Below, piece by piece: positions 32,650 through 42,899 of a stretch of DNA of 64,000 bases; position 1 is the stretch's first letter; the number at the start of each line of letters is the position of its first letter. The DNA comes from Ephydatia muelleri (taxonomy: Eukaryota; Porifera; Demospongiae; Spongillida; Spongillidae). A program made the position numbers and the translations under genes. Location of the stretch: the NCBI GenBank assembly GCA_013339895.1, contig JABACO010000001.1, positions 33,027,501-33,091,500 on the forward strand. Reading direction: 5' to 3'. Below the pieces are notes generated by a model that saw only the letters and a list, made by a program, of their open reading frames with translations, ran no database searches and was not told where the DNA came from.

Positions 32650-33045
32650 GCTCTGGTAGTGGTCAGGTTCAGGTCTTACAACATCTTGTACCCGATTGGG
32701 GTGATCTGGACCTTCAGGGCCTTGCAATTCAATTTGGTCATCTGATTTAACTATTTCACATCTGCATCTGCACCTTGGTTCTTGGTTCTTGGTCCTGCTC
32801 TACATATGTGAGGCACTCTAAACTTGTATGACCATTGGGCTTGGAGGTGCATGCTTCACTATTTGTATGTGCTTTGACTGCATAAGAATCTGAGTTGCTA
32901 TAACAGAGTTTTTTTACCTGAACAATTCGGCACTTTGTTCCATCAGTTATTTTTGTTTAGTAATTCACAGTGCTCAGTTTCTCAAAAACTGTATAAGTTC
33001 CTCGCTATAGGGAGGCCGATTTCTTTGTTGTACCTCTTCCTGTGG
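32650..33045. repeat. Retroelement-like duplicated segment
   Basis: About 390 bp matching 44240-44625 (TACAACATCTTGTACCCGAT, then CAATTTGGTCATCT and TATGTGAGGCACTCT). Read on the minus strand it has short open stretches rich in Asp/Pro/Gln. It is probably part of a gypsy gag or tail, but this is not proven. Confidence 0.5.
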
Positions 33046-33370
33046 AAATGAATACATATATGTAGTGATGGATCTCTTTACTAAATTGGTAGAAGCCTCC
33101 CTGTGACCAAGACTAACAGTGTCACTCTAGATAAAGTGTTAGTGAATGAGGTTATGTACCTTTATGGTATTTGCATACTTATCAGGCAGCCACATTAGTG
33201 AGGTAAGTAAATCCTATTGTGCAAGCAACACTTGACAACTACAGCATACTAACCAGAGGGGAACAGCCAGGTGGAATGGTTTAATTGTACTCTCAAATCG
33301 CTGCTGTAAAAGGTCATTGCTGACCATCTATGTCTAAAGGGTGCAACAGTTGCTCCTAGCTGCATTTCTT
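33040..33370 (+). pseudogene. Gypsy integrase core fragment, plus strand
   Basis: With frameshifts the plus strand reads YVVMDLFTKLVEAS, then a strand-like AYLSGSH, and later a GNGQVERFN-like segment seen as QRGTARWNGLIVLSN, and SLLTIYV. These are integrase core landmarks of gypsy elements. Heavily decayed. Confidence 0.5.
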
Positions 33371-33395
33371 CTCTATGTAAACAGCTGGATATTGG

Positions 33396-33866
33396 TCACC
33401 AATGCCAAAAACAAGAAGCAGACAAGCTAGGCAGTAGGGATGGTAAGATGCATATAGAGAATAGAGAATGGATGTATGCCAAGCTATGAAAACAGGTGGG
33501 TAAGTGCCCCATAATATTCCAAGACAGTATTTCATTCGGGTGTTGGTGCGTGCAGTTTAGGGACCGCGTGTTTCTTTTCTGACAACAATGACACTGCTGG
33601 ATAGGATTCATGACAACAAGGTGACAAGCAGGCCAGTAGAAATGGTCTATATGTTTTTCTAGTGTACCGACTAAATGCCTTGACTTTTTGTGCAACTGTT
33701 CAATGACAAGTGTTTGTAAGGTGACCAGTACCAGTAGGTGATACTTGTGTTTTAAACAAAGTTTGTTTAAAACAGAAGTATCGGTTATCATTCCAGTTAT
33801 CATTGCCAGCACAAAAACCACTAAGACCACACTAGTGATATATCTGTGCATAATGAAAAGATACAT
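33396..33866 (-). pseudogene. Gypsy integrase zinc-binding fragment, minus strand
   Basis: A 156-codon minus frame whose middle reads LVIEQLHKKSRHLVGTLEKH, then IDHFYWPACHLVV and QQCHCCQKRNT, the integrase HHCC-type zinc domain with its CxxC pair. The N-terminal part is hydrophobic and the rest unrecognised. It faces the plus-strand integrase core at 33040-33370 head to head. Confidence 0.55.
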
Positions 33867-34758
33867 GGTACATGGTAGTTAACTACCATGCTTAATATTA
33901 CCCATTGCATCGTGTTTTTAGGTTTCTTATAAAAAATGCATCTTATGAGAAATCAACCTTGCATGACACAGGGACTTTCAATAAGCTGCATAGCAATCAC
34001 TTTTTTTGTTCACAATCCTCATCACAGACCAGCTTTTAGATACAACAGTCACCTTTTCAATGACTGCAAACTAGCCAGCGTAAGCCTGCACAAAATTCAA
34101 TTCATTATTTGTGGCCTATTATCAGTTTGGTTAGTTCCCAATTATTACTGTAGAAGGGTTTCTTCAAGACAAAAACACGAGCCCTTCGATGTGTAGTAAC
34201 GACTTGATGTTCCATCTTACAAATCAAAACAAAGCAAGCCAAGAGATCGCCTTTGACTATCAAAAAACAGAACAAAACAAGTGTGCATTTTTTAATGGCA
34301 GCAGTTATTACACTATAAAAGCATATTTTTCGTTGCGTTCAATAATGAAGTTCCTTTTTTTATTAATGATGTACTGTATACATGGTAATAACCATCAACA
34401 CTGCTAAGATATTTAGCATAATTTACATATGTGGCCAACTTTTTCACACCTCATAACTGATGAACGATTGATATTTAAAAGTTAATAAATATACTAGGTA
34501 ACAGCCTGAACTCATGCACAAAATGTTTCCAAAAATGACATATATGTGTGCTGATTTGATTTAGAATGACCTAGCTGCAAACTCTTAAGCATCAGTTGCT
34601 AAGATGAATGGTTTGTCAAAGCAATAAATAGTCAGACAATACGTGAACTGCAAGAACAAACTGAATGTAAATTTTATATTGGCAGTTGTTTGCATTGAGT
34701 GAATTATTTGATTATTGTTCACTGGTGTCTTTATTACAAATATGTTCTACTTGCTTAG

Positions 34759-34812
34759 ATGTACCTCAAACAGCACAAACCACTCCCTCATCAGCTGCAT
34801 TGATTCCTTTAG
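34759..34812 (+). CDS. Linker exon L1 (54 bp, phase 1-1)
   Basis: It follows TTGCTTAG and ends TTTAG|GTTTGT. Joined to 31070 it reads DVPQTAQTTPSSAALIPL, a Pro/Ser/Thr-rich spacer, and runs in phase into the kinase. Four relatives are at 42837, 44883, 58137 and 58533. Confidence 0.65.
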
Positions 34813-35295
34813 GTTTGTAGATTTCATTTATTATGACAAGCATTATCGAAAGCGTGCAAAATTCTCCCAATTGATGTATTTCATTTGCATGAAAAATGGG
34901 TTCTGTGATTGAAATTTAGCTCCAAAAATGTTCTTGCTGATCAATTGATCTAATAATAGTGCACATTCTGTAGTGTGCAATGATAGCCAGTCAAAGTGTG
35001 TTTTTATGCTTTCAGAAATATAAAAAGCAAAAATGCTAGCATTCCTCTGAATACTAGGCAAAACCTGAACACATTATGCATTCAGCTGGCAAACTCATAA
35101 ACCTATTTAGGTAAACAAATTGAATTCAGGTTTATAGTTAATTATAAAAATTAATATTCATTTAATTAAAGAAGTGGCATTGCCCCAAAACATTAAAATT
35201 TGTCAAAAGGACGTTATAATTGAAGGTATAATAAAGCATGTTTATGCACTGTTTTAATTAATAGTGCTGCATATTGATAAATACACTGTGTTTAG

Positions 35296-35447
35296 TGGAG
35301 ATTGCTGCTGGTGACTTTGATCTAAATGAAAAGGATGTGATTGGAGAGGGAGGACAGGGCTGTGTGTACAAAGCATTCTGGAAAGTAAAGCAGAAACCAG
35401 TCGCAGTGAAGAAGATTAATCTGTCAACAAATGCTGCTAAAAGAGAA
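35296..35447 (+). CDS. Kinase exon 1: glycine loop and VAVK lysine
   Basis: Starts in phase 1 after TGTGTTTAG, ends GAA|GTAAGC in phase 0. It encodes GDFDLNEKDVIGEGGQGCVY (Gly-rich loop GEGGQG) and KPVAVKKINLS with the ATP-binding Lys. The style is that of TKL kinases, close to the DLK/LZK (MAP3K12/13) kind by eye. An ordinary-looking N-lobe. Confidence 0.9.
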
Positions 35448-35508
35448 GTAAGCCAAATATGTGTCACTTCACCATGTACATATTCTAAATCATTATGGCT
35501 TATTCCAG

Positions 35509-35599
35509 ATAGAAACACTGAGGTCTGTGATGCATAAAAATATTGTGGAATTTTATGGGGTGTACGAAATATCATCTGAGAGATTTTGCATAGTACTAG
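35509..35599 (+). CDS. Kinase exon 2: helix C and strand 4-5
   Basis: Phase 0 to 1, acceptor TTATTCCAG, donor CTAG|GTAAGA. It encodes IETLRSVMHKNIVEFYG and SSERFCIVL. The first Glu (after the RE of exon 1) is in position to be the helix C Glu; HKNIV is the usual HPNIV. Confidence 0.88.
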
Positions 35600-35662
35600 G
35601 TAAGATGTGTCATCATTCCTGATACTGTACAAGATACTTACTGTATTTAAACTCACATAAAG

Positions 35663-35752
35663 AGCTTGCTGAAACATCTTTGGATCGGCATTTGAAAAAA
35701 AGCACTCCTAGTTCTGAGACAAGTTTGAATTGGGCACAGCAAGTTGGGCAAG
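35663..35752 (+). CDS. Kinase exon 3: hinge and helices D-E
   Basis: Phase 1 to 1, acceptor CACATAAAG, donor CAAG|GTGCAG. It encodes ELAETSLDRHLKKSTPS, then SLNWAQQVGQ, leading into GMHYLH. Confidence 0.88.
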
Positions 35753-35816
35753 GTGCAGTAATTTTTGCCTCATGTTGACTATACATTTATAAGCACTGCT
35801 ATATGCCATAATGTAG

Positions 35817-35882
35817 GCATGCACTATCTGCACTTTGATGTACCGGAAGCAATCATTCATGGTGATTTAAAGTCTCCAAATG
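35817..35882 (+). CDS. Kinase exon 4: catalytic loop
   Basis: Phase 1 to 1, acceptor CATAATGTAG, donor AATG|GTACAC. It encodes GMHYLHFDVPEAIIHGDLKS, then PN. The catalytic Asp, Lys and Asn are present, but the HRD Arg is Gly (HGD). DLKSPN is the TKL/Ser-Thr form. Confidence 0.9.
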
Positions 35883-35937
35883 GTACACATTGTGGTATTG
35901 CTTGTGCAGCTGTTAGCATAATTATTATTAACTGCAG

Positions 35938-35966
35938 TTCTCGTTTACTCTGACAGTGTGCTTAAG
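35938..35966 (+). CDS. Kinase exon 5: 29-bp microexon
   Basis: Phase 1 to 0, acceptor TTATTAACTGCAG, donor AAG|GTAAGA. It adds VLVYSDSVLK, which bridges the catalytic loop to the DFG exon exactly as required by the fold. Confidence 0.85.
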
Positions 35967-36013
35967 GTAAGAGATGTAACTTGATGCCATATATTGCTTG
36001 AACTGTTTTATAG

Positions 36014-36097
36014 ATCGGAGATTTTGGGAGTTCAAAATTTAAAGTTGGGCAACAGTCTTCAGTAACTCGACTCACAATACAATGGACTGCTCCAGAG
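36014..36097 (+). CDS. Kinase exon 6: DFG to APE
   Basis: Phase 0 to 0, acceptor CTGTTTTATAG, donor GAG|GTTTGC. It encodes IGDFGSSKFKVGQQSSVTRL, then TIQWTAPE: metal-binding DFG, an activation loop with Ser/Thr residues and the APE motif. The Gly-Thr usually before the WMAPE is not conserved. Confidence 0.9.
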
Positions 36098-36151
36098 GTT
36101 TGCTGATATCATAATGTATGCAGTGCCAAAATCAATGCATTCATTTTAAAG

Positions 36152-36289
36152 TTATTTGATGATGGTAAACACTCAATGGAGTCAGATATTTATGCTTTTG
36201 GCATTCTGTTGTGGGAAATGGTGACTCACGAGGTGCCATACGAAGGACTATCAAGTGCACAAATCATGTCCAGAGTCAATAAGAACCAG
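36152..36289 (+). CDS. Kinase exon 7: C-lobe helices F-G
   Basis: Phase 0 to 0, acceptor CATTTTAAAG, donor CAG|GTACAG. It encodes SDIYAFGILLWEMVTHEVPY, then EGLSSAQIMSRVNKNQ; the SDxxxFGxxLWE motif is intact. Confidence 0.9.
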
Positions 36290-36346
36290 GTACAGTGAAT
36301 ATGGGGTTGTACTCAAGTGTACATCAGTACCACTTGTACTTTTCAG

Positions 36347-36421
36347 CGTCTGACAATTCCTTCATTTTGCCATGAAACAATGAGAAGAATTATTCAAGAA
36401 TGCTGGGATAATGAACCCAAG
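36347..36421 (+). CDS. Kinase exon 8
   Basis: Phase 0 to 0, acceptor TTGTACTTTTCAG, donor AAG|GTAGGA. It encodes RLTIPSFCHETMRRIIQECW, then DNEPK, the start of the final CW...RP motif. Confidence 0.9.
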
Positions 36422-37221
36422 GTAGGAACTATGCAGACATAAATATGCTTCACAATGTAAACAGTTGTGGCTATTTACTTTAAACATGCCATATGCAATG
36501 ACAGTATTAATGAAGATATAAAAAACGCAAATATTCATTATTCAGAGATGGAACAGAGAGGCCTATTTCATTCATGGTTCATTAAAAAATACACTGATTA
36601 CGTCAAAGTTAGTTATGAATGAACTGCATGATTCTGTCATCATTCAATGCAGGTATCATTTTTAGAACTTTCTATAAAGTGACTCTAGTATTATGTTTTA
36701 TTTAATTTAAGAATACGGTATAATTATAACTGAACGTTTGATATTTTTAACATTAAAAGACAGCCAATTTTTGTACTGTTTTGGGTATATTTCTGAATCA
36801 TTGAATAGTGACAGCATGTCATTTGTAAATCTTTTATATACTTACTTATATTTGTTAATAAAACAAAGAGTTGCTTCTTTCTAATAAATATGGACCAAAT
36901 TAACATTGCATTCTCAGTTTGAAATACATTAAATTCCAAGTCACTTTTATACATTTGAGTATGATTTATGGCATATTCTACTGGCATCAAAAACATGTAA
37001 ATTAAGCTAACAATGCTGACAGTGCTGACACAGTTAATAGACAAAATTGCTATGTCATAATAGGATGCATGCGTTTCCCAACAGCAGTAGGATTGGTTTG
37101 AGTTAATTGTCACAATTCAGTACAATAGCAACATAATCACCAGATGACGTTTTATTCAGCGTTTCACAATGTGGGTGCCACTCGTGTGCAATTCTTTATT
37201 CATGAAATGTATTTGATACAG

Positions 37222-37270
37222 AACCGACCATCATTCAAGACTATACTAAAGCTGCTTGAAGCTGCTAACA
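37222..37270 (+). CDS. Kinase exon 9: end of domain
   Basis: Phase 0 to 1, acceptor TTTGATACAG, donor AACA|GTGAGA. It encodes NRPSFKTILKLLEAAN and closes the kinase domain at about 250 residues. Confidence 0.88.
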
Positions 37271-37543
37271 GTGAGAACTTACATGAATGCATGGCTTTAC
37301 AATTATGGATGTGAATTAATGATTGGCTGGAACTTATTCCCAAAATGACAAAATGGTGAATCATAGTAAATATATGAAGCCTCTGTTTGGTAGCAATGAA
37401 TATTATGTACGAAAAGGGGCATGACATTCACAAGTACCTCTGTCAACATATAGGTATATATTCAGCTTCTGTTTATGGTCTAACCAAATAATACTATTTC
37501 ATGGGATGCATCTATATCATATGCATGAACAACTCGATTACAG

Positions 37544-37624
37544 CCACTGAAACGCTTATTAAGAGCCAAAAGGAGGTGGCTGAGGAGGAGGCCATCTCCA
37601 AGAAGGACCCTTCTTTAATGACAG
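37544..37624 (+). CDS. Post-kinase helical exon
   Basis: Phase 1 to 1, acceptor TCGATTACAG, donor ACAG|GTATAT. It encodes TETLIKSQKEVAEEEAISKK, then DPSLMT, charged and probably helical. Its phase-1 end fits both the Death-domain exon (39421) and the linker exon at 41808. Confidence 0.8.
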
Positions 37625-38997
37625 GTATATGAATTATTTATGTCTACAGATATATCATAAATGCATTTTTAAATGCACCATTTTTAGTCATAAAATATTG
37701 AAACTGAAAAACGTTTAACGAAATACACCTTTATACTTGAAGAACTTACTCTTGAACCTGGTAACTGTATATTCATATCTTGCGCTACATTACATTATAC
37801 ATTATTTATTAAGCATAATCTTAATCTTGAATAAATTTGATAACAGATGATTTATTAGGGTTTGATGCAATTACATGTAAATAATTCATAGTATTTGCAT
37901 AACTACTGTAATGCATGTAAAATAAATCAAGTGCCAAGTTAGTTTCAAATACTGCATGGGATCATTTGTGTGAAATTGGACCTAACACATTCATTAAAAT
38001 TTTTTCAGTACGCGCAATAGTAATTTTATGCATCGATTGAAATGTATGGCTAATCACAAATTCAGAGGCTTACAACTCAATGACAGATACTCTGATTCTC
38101 AGTGTGTAGGAAGTAGGACATTGCAGACTTCTTATCAAATAACAAATCGAAATCTTGAAACAACATGCATTAGGTCCCTTTTTGCAGAAACGATCCCATA
38201 TATTTGCAGATATATATTGTAGCACTTGTAGTCAAGATGTTACTGTTATCATGCATGAGTTGACAGCTAGGGATAAAAAATTAAGTTTGCATTGTATGTA
38301 CAGCTTATCGACAACTTGTTTTGAAACAGTATTTTAATTGAGCATGTTTATTGCTATAGATATGTCAATGTTATCATTAGTAGATTGGGAACCTCATGGA
38401 ATAGATAAAATGAGCAGTGTCTCATATTTATGTGTATACATGACATGTACACATGTGCATATGAACATATGGAACGTTCCACCAAATATTGACCCTTGTA
38501 AATTTACATATATAGCATTAAATTCCCTTCGCTATATCATCCACAAGGTTTATGCTATCAATATCCTATTTTCAATGCTTTATATCACACCTTTGCTCTA
38601 AGTGCACTAATTGTGTGGTGTTTTGCACAACTACTGTGCCAGCGTTAAGAGGTCCGATACGTTTGGGTTTAAAACAGCCAAATCTACATGTTGAAGGGTT
38701 CTAATGACTTCAAATTCAGTGTGTATAGAGGGGTTTTGTCGTTATGATAACTTCGTATTTGTTAACTTTTACATTATCTTTTATAGAGATACAGTAGTGC
38801 AAAGTAATGCATATTTTCCAGCTTCATTTGTGCCAATGATTTTCAATACACATTGAATTGGAAACAGTTGCCAAAATCATTGGTGCAAAATGCCCGGGAA
38901 ATTTGCATTAAATTTGCACTGCTTAGTGGAAAAGGTAAACATTAATGAACAGAACAAATCAATAGTGACAGATCCCTCTACGTACATACTGAATTTG

Positions 38998-39130
38998 AAG
39001 CAATTAGAATGCTCCTACTTGAAGATGTGGCAGTTTTGAACCTCACAGGATATCAGACCTCATAACATCAGTGCATGACACCAATATATATTTTCACATA
39101 GAGAAATGGTGTAGTATGAGGTTTTGCACA
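38998..39130 (+). repeat. SINE-like repeat, diverged copy
   Basis: It shares GCTCCTAC.TGAAGATGTGGC and GTTTTGAACCTCA, then TTCACATAGAGAAATG, with 49680-49800. The tRNA-like B box of the other copy is mutated here. Confidence 0.45.
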
Positions 39131-39420
39131 TAGGAAGTTTATAACGTTCACTGTTGGAAAGATATTGCAATTTGAATTGAATGCTATATATGTATGTATG
39201 GATAATTATACAGTTATGTATGCATACGTGTATATCTCTACATATGCACACATACTTAGAGCTAGGGTTAGAGTGTCTCAGAAAGAGACTTAGATGCTTT
39301 AAGTGAAATCCAATGGCACAGGTATTATATATGGAATATTTAAAATCCAATATCTGTTTTGTGGTATAACAGAATACGTTTATTTTGTTTAAATATCAAA
39401 CCTACATACGAATTTGGCAG

Positions 39421-39748
39421 AACCAAGGCTAAAGGACTTGATGAATGAAGTTGTAGCAATGATTCCTTCCTTCTGGAGAACTGTTAGTATACAACTACAT
39501 GCTCCTGATCATGTCCTTGAGGCAGAAGTGGCTGGGCTGACAGACAGCAACTTTTGTGTGTATATGAATCAACATTGAACAATTGGAAATGCCTCCACCC
39601 CGATAAATATACATGGAGCACCATTATTGATGAGTTGGAGACACCATTCGTTGGATGCTTGGCACAGGCAAACCTATCCAAGTTCATTACACTTTGGACC
39701 ATTCTTTGCCATCATGCAATCTTCCTTTTAGCTGCTGAAATGTTGTAG
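39421..39748 (+). CDS. Death-domain terminal exon (frameshifted)
   Basis: After ATTTGGCAG the phase-1 frame encodes EPRLKDLMNEVVAMIPSFWR, then TVSIQLHAPDHVLEA and GLTDSNF. A stop follows at about 39577, but another frame continues LNNWKCLHPDKYTWSTIID, then ELETPFVGCLAQANL. Together these span the six-helix Death domain (about 85 residues; the LKDL, W and YTW..LI..LE landmarks are visible). One base gain or loss near 39545-39580 separates the halves, so the domain is broken in this sequence, by mutation or sequencing error. The second frame ends TAG at 39746, and AATAAA lies at 39753-39758. It fits as the last exon of the ANK-kinase gene, which would make the product an ANK-kinase-Death protein. 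Confidence 0.65.
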
Positions 39749-39752
39749 ATGA

Positions 39753-39758
39753 AATAAA
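39753..39758 (+). terminator. Possible poly(A) signal
   Basis: AATAAA five bases after the stop of the Death-domain exon. A very short 3' UTR would be needed. Confidence 0.4.
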
Positions 39759-40479
39759 AATTATTACACCTGAATAGCACCATGGGCCTTCAATTGTTGT
39801 CACTGACCACTACATACTAAAAACGATACAAAGTTGATTTGATTGTACTATATTGTGCATATGGTAAGCCTTGAACCATCAAACATGCATTCCAGTAGAG
39901 AAAAATGAACCTCAGATATGATTAAAAAATTGTTTTCCAACTTACCTGCTGATGAATGCAGTTGAATTTGTGGTACATGTAGTTGTACATAATATTTTTT
40001 CATTCTTCAATGTTTTGGGATTATTCTTAGAACTTATTGGACTATGTGTTACAAAAAAAGGAAAGTACAGCTTTGTTCAACACCCAAAACTGATTCAGCA
40101 TTGCTTTGCAGCACAGCAGCAGTGTCTGTTGGGAAAGTTATGCTTTTGAGTTCAGTTCTTTGGTTGCATTTTTATTTGGAAGGCCAAATCACACAATATG
40201 TAATAGGCATCCTAAACGCATGATGTCTCTACAGCAATGGGGTAGAAAAGATGTGTTTTTGATCGCATCTCATACTGGGTCTATTTCTGCTCTACTAAAG
40301 CTGCCCACCTTTAACATGGTCTGTACCACACATGAAATAGCTTATGTGTCAGGTGCGATGACATCCCAGATAAATGGACATCCTGATCTCAAAGATGCCG
40401 TCGTGACACCATTGCCATCATTTGCCATCAGAATGTGGTATATCCGAGGCTCACGAATTTAGAATATTTGATCAGCCAT

Positions 40480-41250
40480 CAAAGATATCTGAATTATACT
40501 GCATATGGCAGCATGACAAGGTAAAGGACCTTATTTCTTGAAACAGCTGAGCCCATTAGTTCTGTAAAAATTGACATTCACGCAATCCATATTGCTAACT
40601 GAACATAAGTTGTCTACATACTGTTTACTTCTTTACTATCTTTGACCCTCCTGCTAAAGTGGAGAACAGTTCATCCATAGTAGGCATAGGAAAAGTCTAA
40701 GGATAGTCATTTTGAAATCAGCACACACCCGAATACCACTATCACCTTTGTGTATGATGACAATGGGGACTCCCAGTCACTTCGCTTCTCTGGCTCCAGT
40801 TCTTTTTCTTTGACTTGCTGTCTGATGATGACTTGATGCAGCACCTTTGATGTTAGTTGTAAGGTGATCTGCTTCATCTTTGCAGTTATCTACGATCTGG
40901 GAATGTAGATAACTGCGCCTGAGTCCACCTGGGATGTCACTATACTATTATCATTCATTTCCAATTGGTATTATGTAAACCTCCGCATCACTGCTTTGGC
41001 AGTCACATAAATCTATTTTTGACTCCACTGAACATGTTTTCTGAAGTGGACAATATGCAACTCCTTTCTGATAATCTGCAATGTACTTATTTCTATGCCA
41101 TCTGGAGTAGTATCCTGCAGTTTTGTCCTTTGTGATGACATGTAGATGCCAAATGACTTGTACCTCCACATCTGTAACAGCTCCCGTTTTAGAAGTGGAA
41201 GTGTGTGGCTCAAGCTGCATCCTGTGTTTTGTCTTCTGTTAGAGCGTTTA
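40480..41250 (-). pseudogene. Gypsy gag zinc knuckle, protease and RT fragment
   Basis: On the minus strand about 41190-41100 reads CYRCGGTSHLASTCHHKGQN (CX2CX4HX4C knuckle). Lower down (about 40790-40660) it reads VPIVIIHKGDSGIRVCADFK, then an RT landmark near LLWMNCS in place of IPTMDELF. Frames are broken throughout. A diverged copy of the knuckle part lies at about 45255-45330. Confidence 0.6.
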
Positions 41251-41807
41251 GGTCCCGCAGACTATGTTTCCTTATGGACAAACTGAATGGAACACTTTTC
41301 TGTAGGACTGTTGTTAATGCTACAGCTCTAATACATAACAGCTCTGTATACGCTGGTCCTTCAGGCCAGGTGTGACCCAATATTTCATGTCTTCGCCAAA
41401 CTGTGCAACTAAGACAAAAATTAAACTACAACTATGACATCTGTTATGGAGATACTGTAACACCTGAACAAACTATGTGCATTTTCCAGCTCCATTCATG
41501 TAGATTAATGTTTAATAAATGACAGGTGGGGATTATACAATCAGCATTAATCAAGCCGGAAAACTTGCAAATAGGTTGACTGTATCTTTGTAATGGATGA
41601 CATAAAAATCTGCCAATCTGCAATTTTATTTCGTTGACATGTCATGAACTTTTTTTTTGAGAGGATACAGGGCACTTGGTATTGATGGGCACAGTGCATT
41701 AGAGTAGCAAATTTCTATGATTGATTATATATACCACCGTAGACTAATCAGTAGTTTTTTATTATCTTCTTTCATCACGTGACCATGCTATGCTCTGTTC
41801 CAAATAG

Positions 41808-41885
41808 CATGCAACTCTGAATCAGATGTGGCCTACGATGAAAGTCAGGAAGCTGTATCAGGATCTGATGATAATTCTACTTCTG
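41808..41885 (+). CDS. Acidic/Ser-rich linker exon
   Basis: A 78-bp phase 1-1 exon after TTCCAAATAG, donor TCTG|GTGAGT. It encodes CNSESDVAYDESQEAVSGSD, then DNSTS. It is compatible in phase with 37624 upstream and 42837 downstream. Support is from splice sites and phase only. Confidence 0.5.
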
Positions 41886-42836
41886 GTGAGTCGATACATC
41901 TTTAACAGCATATGAGAGGAATGATATGAAACTAGAGTGATTTAAAAATGTGCGCGTGTTTTAACTTTTGTCATATGTGTGAATTTCATATCACAATGTG
42001 TAGAATTGACTCAGAAACTAGTCTAGACAAGTTGTGAATAAGTGGAAGCTGGTGCTGCACCACTTGAGTCATTTCAATTATGGGTGGGAGTGGAGCAGAG
42101 GGGTATGTTCAGGGCCCTCCCTTGTCAGTTCACTTATTCGGGCAAAAACGTTGCCCTAAATCACACGCATCCGTGATTATAACAATCCATGCTCCAAGTC
42201 CGTCTCTTTCATACTGCCTCATTATGGTTGCAGGAACCCAGCCGGGAGGTGAATACATTGTTTGATTAACCTTCCTGTTGGTTATACAGCAACGTGTCTA
42301 GTTGGGCGTAGCCTGACCTTGCGGTTTGGCGGAAGGTTGGGTATCAAGCCTATACTAAGAATTGTACTCATCTGATTGTGATTGTGGTTATATGTGATAA
42401 TAGCTCACAAATGTGATAATAGTCTAGTGCAATTAGCAAAGCTATAGTTACCTTCATACCAATAATTTTCATCCAGCATTTCTATATCTTTTGAGTTGAT
42501 CATTATCATGCTTTACGGCGACATTGATCATATCGTTGTACTATGATATTTTGTTAATTCTTGCTATGGATTATGTGCATTGGGAAGCTGAATGCATCCT
42601 AAAGTGCATAAAGCATTTATGTCGGCATGGTAGTGTATTAAAAATAAGGTACTATACAAAAACCAAATACTACAGTGTATGTTTCTTTATTTATACAGTA
42701 TCCCAAATGGAAAAGAAATAATCACGATAAATCCCAATTTTCTTCTGTACTGGCTATTTGTACGCCATAAATCATGTTAATTCTTATGGCAATCACCATA
42801 GTTGCTTCACATTATACTTTCATTCATCAAACTTAG

Positions 42837-42890
42837 GTGTGCCTCAAGCAGCACACACTGAAGATCGTTCAGCTGCATCGCTCCCTTCAG
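42837..42890 (+). CDS. Linker exon L2 (54 bp, phase 1-1)
   Basis: After AAACTTAG, donor TTCAG|GTTTGT. It encodes VPQAAHTEDRSAASLPS and is related to L1. Confidence 0.6.
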
Positions 42891-42899
42891 GTTTGTTGA

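Larger units (their letters stand above)
3762..37624 (+). other. Gene model: ANK repeats - linker - TKL kinase (core transcript)
   Basis: Joining the plus-strand exons at 3762, 4706, 5084, (5544), 6970, 20844, 21930, 23606, 24725, 28712, 29229, 29709, 30815, 31040, 34759 and the ten kinase exons (35296-37624) gives one continuous reading frame, with every junction phase matching. The product would be a stack of about 12-13 ankyrin repeats, a short Pro/Ser/Thr linker and a kinase domain. No initiator exon is visible, so the 5' end probably lies left of the window. After 37624 (phase 1) the transcript can continue to the Death-domain exon at 39421 or to linker/ZU5/UPA exons from 41808. ANK stacks bind protein partners; Death and ZU5-UPA domains act in signalling or scaffold complexes. 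The protein is therefore most likely a cytoplasmic signalling kinase. Introns are swollen by transposons. Confidence 0.7.

Noticed and set aside
35258..35677. 139-codon minus-strand frame
   Set aside because: It is antisense to kinase exons 1-3, which have full splice and motif support on the plus strand.
40106..40462. 118-codon plus-strand frame
   Set aside because: No domain recognised, no splice support, and it lies beside a decayed gypsy fragment. Left unassigned.
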